Origin: Chryseosolibacter histidinae
Lineage (GTDB): Bacteria > Bacteroidota > Bacteroidia > Cytophagales > Cyclobacteriaceae
Assembly: GCF_018598225.1 (NCBI RefSeq)
Contig: NZ_JAHESF010000012.1
Span: forward strand, 1 to 64,000
Length of the DNA: 64,000 bases
Direction: 5' to 3'
In this document: one piece after another, positions 60,344-64,000 of the stretch
How positions within the stretch are numbered: the first letter of the stretch is position 1
Layout: every line of letters begins with the position of its first letter
The notes under the pieces: generated by a model
Seen by the model: only the letters and a program-made list of their open reading frames with translations
Told to the model about the DNA's origin: nothing
The model's database searches: none
Translations under genes and position numbers: made by a program

Positions 60344-61122
60344 ACCATTAAAGGTTAGTTGATCGAATTTGCGCTACGCCGTCCACGTAGCGGCTCCGTT
60401 GTTGATAATACTAATTTCGTTTTCGTTTCGGATTTACACTTATGCGAGACGGAGTATTTACTTATGCTGGACGGAGTTTTTTTAGGACGAGCGCTTTTTG
60501 TTTAACCTTGGTTAATAACCAGAAGCACTTTCTTCAACAGTAGTCAGACAATAGCTCAATGGCGCGGTCTGAACGTGCTCCGCGAAGGGACGGGAGTCCA
60601 TAAGACCTTGGGTCAAATAAAAAATGGAAACCTGTGTGATGCCTTCCCGGTTAAGCCCGGGGAATCCGGGATGCTCATCGGGGCAGGGATGCCGAAGATG
60701 AGAGGCACCTCACAGGTGTTCCTGATTAAAGCCGTCGAGAAAACAGGATGGGATCCGTTTTCTCCCTACACTGAAAATTCGACAAGCGCAGCCACACCTA
60801 CTTACGTTTAACGGAGTTTTTTCATCGCAATACGGAGAGAAATTCAGGCATCACCGATCGAATCGGGATGGAGTTTTTTCCACAGTACCTGGTGATGTCT
60901 CGGAAGGTTCAATGTGATGCGCCCACGGAACGGCTGGAAGCGACGACGGTTCATCGATTGCACAGAATATAATCAATCTGAAGGGCATTTCAAACGATCG
61001 GCCTACACTTTATTGGTTGACGTCTATCGCAAGATCCACCGCGATGAAAAAATTACTTCTTCCGGCTCTAGTTATCGTGTAACAAATTCCACTCTTATGA
61101 TTGAGGTATAAACCGTTGGCGC
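60344..61122. other. Long gene-free region with spaced CGGAG words and a structured segment
   Basis: No gene is supported in these 780 bp; short readings at 60575-60811 and 60914-61111 lack coding character. CGGA(G) words with T-rich followers occur at 60429, 60450, 60472 (spacing 21 and 22) and at 60812, 60833 (spacing 21), like a degenerate copy of the 21-bp array at 22281. At 60630-60717 nested pairs (ACCTGTG/CACAGGT, GCCT/AGGC, CTCATC/GATGAG, GGCA/TGCC) suggest a structured segment. Confidence 0.55.
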
Positions 61123-62184
61123 ATGATCGTTCCGATGTCCGGTGCCGGTAGTATAGCAGGGGAGAAGTTTTCTTCGCTGTGGCACCTTGTGGGCAACACA
61201 CCAATGGTGGAGGTTATCTACACTTATCGCGGTAGCAAACGTTCCATCTTTGCCAAGTGCGAGTACCACAATTTTACCGGCAGCATCAAAGACAGGATGG
61301 CGCTCTATATCCTGGAGCATGCCTACCTCGAAGAGAAGATTCGCCCCGGTGATCCGATCGTTGAGACCACTACGGGCAACGCCGGCATTTCGCTGGCCGC
61401 CATTGGCAGACGCCTCGGACACCCGGTAACGGTGATCATACCAGACTCGCTTACGCGTGAAAGGACTGATATCATCAAAAGCCTGGGCGCTGAAGTGATC
61501 TCCGTTGATCTCGGACATGGCTTTCAGCGCAGCATCCGCCTGGCCGAAGAGATGGCGGCAGAAGACCCGAACGTCTTTTTGCCCCACCAGTTCTCTAACG
61601 CGTTGAACGCCGAGGCGCATGAGCAGACCACTGCAACGGAGATCTGGGGTCAGCTGGCAGTAAGAGGCCTGAGACCCGATGCTTTTGTTGCAGGTGTTGG
61701 TACTGGTGGCACAGTGATGGGCGTGGGCAGGTTCCTGAAGATGAAAGACCGGTCTATCATGGTGCATCCGCTGGAGCCGGTAGAGTCGCCGGCGCTGTCA
61801 ACAGGCAGCAAAACAGGAACGCACCGCATTTGTGGTATCTCAGACGAGTTCGTGCCCGGTATTGTGAAGTTAGGCAACCTCGACAGTATTGTGCAGGTAC
61901 ATGATGGCGACGCCATTCGTGCAGCGCAGATGTTGGCCGCACAGCTCGGACTGGATGTGGGCATCTCATCGGGAGCCAACTTCATCGGTGCCGTAAAAGT
62001 GCAGAACATGCTGGGCGCGCATGCATGTGTGACCACGGTATTTCCCGACAGTAACAAGAAATACCTGAGCACAGACCTGGTAAAAGAAGAACCGGCAAGG
62101 AATGGCTACCTCTCCGCAGAAATTGCGCTTGCTGAGTGCAAGCCGGTGAGTGGAGCGCGGACCGCCAATGTTTCGATATTATAA
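61123..62184 (+). CDS. PLP-dependent cysteine synthase family enzyme
   Basis: A 353-residue fold-type II PLP enzyme of the cysteine synthase/cystathionine beta-synthase family. Marks: LVGNTPMVEV, the PLP lysine in NFTGSIKDRMALYI (~residue 55), the TTGNAGISLAA substrate-carboxylate loop, FLPHQFSNALNAEAHEQTTATEIW, the phosphate-binding GVGTGGTVMGVGRFLK and the SSGANFIGA C-terminal loop. It makes cysteine from O-acetylserine and sulfide or a related compound. The TTGNAG loop, against the usual TSGNTG, is a mild oddity that could shift substrate choice. Start at 61123 or the ATG at 61135. Single gene; no sulfate-assimilation genes adjacent. Confidence 0.92.
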   Translation: MIVPMSGAGSIAGEKFSSLWHLVGNTPMVEVIYTYRGSKRSIFAKCEYHNFTGSIKDRMALYILEHAYLEEKIRPGDPIVETTTGNAGISLAAIGRRLGHPVTVIIPDSLTRERTDIIKSLGAEVISVDLGHGFQRSIRLAEEMAAEDPNVFLPHQFSNALNAEAHEQTTATEIWGQLAVRGLRPDAFVAGVGTGGTVMGVGRFLKMKDRSIMVHPLEPVESPALSTGSKTGTHRICGISDEFVPGIVKLGNLDSIVQVHDGDAIRAAQMLAAQLGLDVGISSGANFIGAVKVQNMLGAHACVTTVFPDSNKKYLSTDLVKEEPARNGYLSAEIALAECKPVSGARTANVSIL

Positions 62185-62570
62185 GTTGGCTATTGTTGAA
62201 TACCCTCTTCCTGTATGCTTGTAGAAGCCCGGGAAGGCATATGCGCAGGGGCATGACCCCGTAAGCAGCGCTGCGAAGCAGTGACATCAAAAGGCTCGGA
62301 GCCCACCTTAATGTTCACTGCTTCGCTGGAAGGGGGCCTGTAATAAGACACGTAACATGATCAATGGAAAAAATGCAAAGGCATTCAAGATAAACGGGTA
62401 AAAATAGGCTTCAGGACCGTGGCCGGAATCCTAAGACGTAGGATCTCTTCATGATTTTAGGTTAATAGAAAAACTAGCATGTTGGCCGCCGGTTCCTGAA
62501 AATTTCAAATCTCTGATCTCTGATCGAAAGATCCGGAGGTCAGAGATTTTTCGAATCAAAATTGTACTGC
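62185..62570. other. Spacer with a long inverted repeat and a terminator-like hairpin
   Basis: No gene is seen. GCGAAGCAGTGA (62273-62284) pairs TCACTGCTTCGC (62315-62326) around an inner GGCTCGGAGCC hairpin, a cruciform-like structure 90 bp after the cysteine synthase stop. A second hairpin at 62510-62550 has two CTCTGAT units (62511-62524) pairing TCAGAGA, then a T-run. It resembles a compact heptamer element and sits only ~20 bp before the next start. Confidence 0.6.
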
Positions 62571-63920
62571 ATGAGAAAGAGTCTTTGGTATGCTGATCAG
62601 GATATTTGCCGGTTCTGGGAGATCGAGGTAACGGGTAGCTCGTTCACAGTGGTAGAAGGCTGGGAAGGGACCGTGGGGCAGACCTCTGTTTCTCGTTTCG
62701 ACACGGGAGAAGAGTGCCTGGAGCAGGCTGGCTTGCTGATCGCCCGGCAGATGGAGCTCGGCTATATCGAGCAGTGCGAAGGCTACATCAAAAGATTTGA
62801 ACCGCCGCAGGATGTGAAAAAAGTGCTCGCCAAACAGCGGCTCATCATTACCCGCCGCGGCATGTTCGCGTTGGACCCACTGGAAGATATCAGGCTGGTC
62901 AGTGTAGTGATCCGCCATGAAAGCAGGGATGTGGAAAAGAATGGTATGTTCTGCACTACCGCCTATGCGTTGGTGGTCGACGAAGATTCACAAAGAATGC
63001 TGGTGTGGCTTCCCGTGGCCGGATTCTATGGCACCTGGGACCAGGTCAACCAGCAGCTTTATATTTTTCCCCGTGTCACATGGAGCGATATTGAACCCAA
63101 CCTGCCGACATACCTGCATCATCCCCCAGAGACCGATACCTTTGGCAGCGCCGAAGCTTATGACAGGTTGTGGGATTGTCTTGATTTTATTCCGGATAGC
63201 TTTGTAGCCCAGGCAGAAGAGATCGAAAGCCTGCCCGATGCAGAGAAAATGCGTGCGGCCCGGGCGTTGCTTCATCAGTACGAGCTGCGGTTGCTGCGTC
63301 ATCCGGTAAGCACTCACCTCAACAGTGCCTTCTGTGCGCTGGTGAAACTTTATTGTTCCCTGGCCACATCATTGAAGCGGCAGGAGCGTTATGCCGAAGC
63401 CGCCGCATGGATGGAGCGCAGCCTGCTGATCGTGACACAGTCACAAATTTATCGTACTACGCTGTTTGTCGATATTTATATGCAGCTGAGCCTCTGCTGC
63501 TTCCGTCTCTGTAATTTTGAAGCCTCGCTGCGGTACGTAGCCTTGTATCAGGCATATAACCCCGGTGCACAGGAAGCCTGTGATGAGATCAGGGCATCTG
63601 TTTACCGGGTACGTCAGTTATACCAGCTGGCCATCGATTCAAGGTTGAAAACCCTGAAACAACGATCTGCCGAATGCTACCAGGAGGCTATACGCATTAC
63701 CCAACGCGCGGTGGCCGTGGCTCCTGACGATCCACAGCTTTATTTTAATCTTGCCTGCTTTTATTCGCTGTCCTATAAAACCAAAGAAGCGCTGTTCTGT
63801 CTCGAAGAAGCTTTGAAAAAAGGCTACAAAACCCCCGGCGATCTGCTCACCGAACAGGATCTTCAAAACATTCGCAGCACCAAAGAGTTTGAAGTGATGA
63901 CGGTTCGTTTTAAGGTCTGA
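62571..63920 (+). CDS. WGR-domain and TPR-containing protein
   Basis: A 449-residue cytoplasmic protein from ATG 62571. Its N-terminus (~1-75) is a WGR domain: KSLWYADQDICRFWEIEV, then VVEGWEGTVGQTSVSRF and ECLEQAGLLIARQMELGY, matching the WGR fold of PARP-type and bacterial proteins that bind DNA or nucleic-acid ends. The Trp-Gly-Arg core appears here as W-E-G. The middle (~100-230) has no motif I know. The C-terminal half (~270-445) is TPR: CSLATSLKRQERYAEAAAWMERSL and AVAVAPDDPQLYFNLACFYSLSYKTKEALFCLEEALKKGY. Role unknown; a scaffold or sensor is plausible. Confidence 0.85.
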   Translation: MRKSLWYADQDICRFWEIEVTGSSFTVVEGWEGTVGQTSVSRFDTGEECLEQAGLLIARQMELGYIEQCEGYIKRFEPPQDVKKVLAKQRLIITRRGMFALDPLEDIRLVSVVIRHESRDVEKNGMFCTTAYALVVDEDSQRMLVWLPVAGFYGTWDQVNQQLYIFPRVTWSDIEPNLPTYLHHPPETDTFGSAEAYDRLWDCLDFIPDSFVAQAEEIESLPDAEKMRAARALLHQYELRLLRHPVSTHLNSAFCALVKLYCSLATSLKRQERYAEAAAWMERSLLIVTQSQIYRTTLFVDIYMQLSLCCFRLCNFEASLRYVALYQAYNPGAQEACDEIRASVYRVRQLYQLAIDSRLKTLKQRSAECYQEAIRITQRAVAVAPDDPQLYFNLACFYSLSYKTKEALFCLEEALKKGYKTPGDLLTEQDLQNIRSTKEFEVMTVRFKV

Positions 63921-63937
63921 GGAGAGAAGCCTGCAAT

Positions 63938-64000
63938 TTAAGTATTGGAGATCTTCAGGTCGCTGGGCGGATATCCGAATCTTTTCCTGAAGGCTGCCGT
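63938..64000 (-). CDS. AraC-family transcriptional regulator, C-terminal end only (partial)
   Basis: The minus strand from the window edge reads TAAFRKRFGYPPSDLKISNT and then a stop at 63938-63940. AFRKRFGYPPSDLK is the second HTH of AraC/XylS regulators (consensus FxRxFGxSPxxYR). Only the last 20 residues are inside the window, so the sensor domain and target cannot be judged. It is tail to tail with the WGR gene. Confidence 0.8.
   Translation of the reverse strand, partial: TAAFRKRFGYPPSDLKISNT

Noticed and set aside
60575-60811. 78-codon reading in the long spacer before the cysteine synthase gene
   Set aside because: No recognisable motif, and it coincides with nested inverted repeats that explain the sequence better as structured DNA or RNA.
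62510-62550. True intrinsic terminator before the WGR gene
   Set aside because: It has the hairpin and T-run, but it ends only ~20 bp before the start codon and fits better as a compact heptamer-type element; kept as part of the spacer description.

Overview
The window reads as chromosome of a Bacteroidota bacterium, most likely of the Cytophagales/Chryseolinea type (inference from gene families, not from a search). The grounds are SusC/SusD and FecI/FecR gene sets, type IX secretion (T9SS) C-terminal sorting domains of both the A type and the gliding-motility (B) type, DUF4249 and TonB-receptor pairs, DUF2059, DUF1080 and DUF6520-like proteins, weak Shine-Dalgarno signals, and -7 boxes of the TAnnTTTG type. 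It opens with the last bases of a 23S rRNA, a structured spacer, a 5S rRNA and its terminator.

Layout. 0.6-4.2 kb: a membrane-anchored propeller protein and an outer-membrane barrel. 4.2-8.2 kb (minus): a tight operon of a DECR-type 2,4-dienoyl-CoA reductase, bioF, bioD and bioA. 8.3-16.9 kb (minus): a lipoprotein, a giant LRR/Ig T9SS cargo and a secreted TPR-CHAT protease-like protein. 17.3-21.9 kb: a DUF4249 lipoprotein with its TonB receptor, an OmpA lipoprotein and a 55-residue PLDc_N membrane peptide. 22-23.4 kb: a repeat-rich spacer and a helical protein. 23.7-27.6 kb: an AT-rich three-gene cassette (AAA ATPase fused to a methyltransferase, a two-TM protein, an XRE regulator) followed by a strongly structured non-coding element. 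27.8-31.1 kb: GNAT, an E2 acyltransferase, ParA and a partner. 31.2-42.9 kb: two sets of secreted surface proteins, one of them paralogous to the LRR/lipoprotein set at 11-17 kb, with a trans-sulfuration enzyme and a TPR histidine kinase between them. 43-46.8 kb: small secreted and regulatory proteins. 47.2-54 kb: a sigma factor that lacks region 4, then FecR, SusC and SusD. 54-57 kb: a Fic protein with a repeated motif in its promoter, then two secreted proteins. 57.2-60.2 kb: a complete ECF sigma and two FecR genes in tandem. 61-64 kb: a cysteine synthase family enzyme, a WGR-TPR protein and the end of an AraC-type regulator.

The most striking feature is not a gene. At least twelve intergenic sites carry short degenerate tandem repeats of exactly 7 bp. 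Eight of them have a heptamer arm, a unique core and the reverse-complement arm. The heptamer word differs from site to site (GTCCATR, GTTGCCR, GTAATCR, GTTTAAA, RTAGGCA, CTTCTGR), but both arms of one site use the same word. The elements sit within a few bases of stop codons, and in three genes they supply the stop codon itself. They look like the heptanucleotide repeats known from filamentous cyanobacteria. A second unusual element is an array of about 13 units with a strict 21-bp period at 22.3-22.55 kb.
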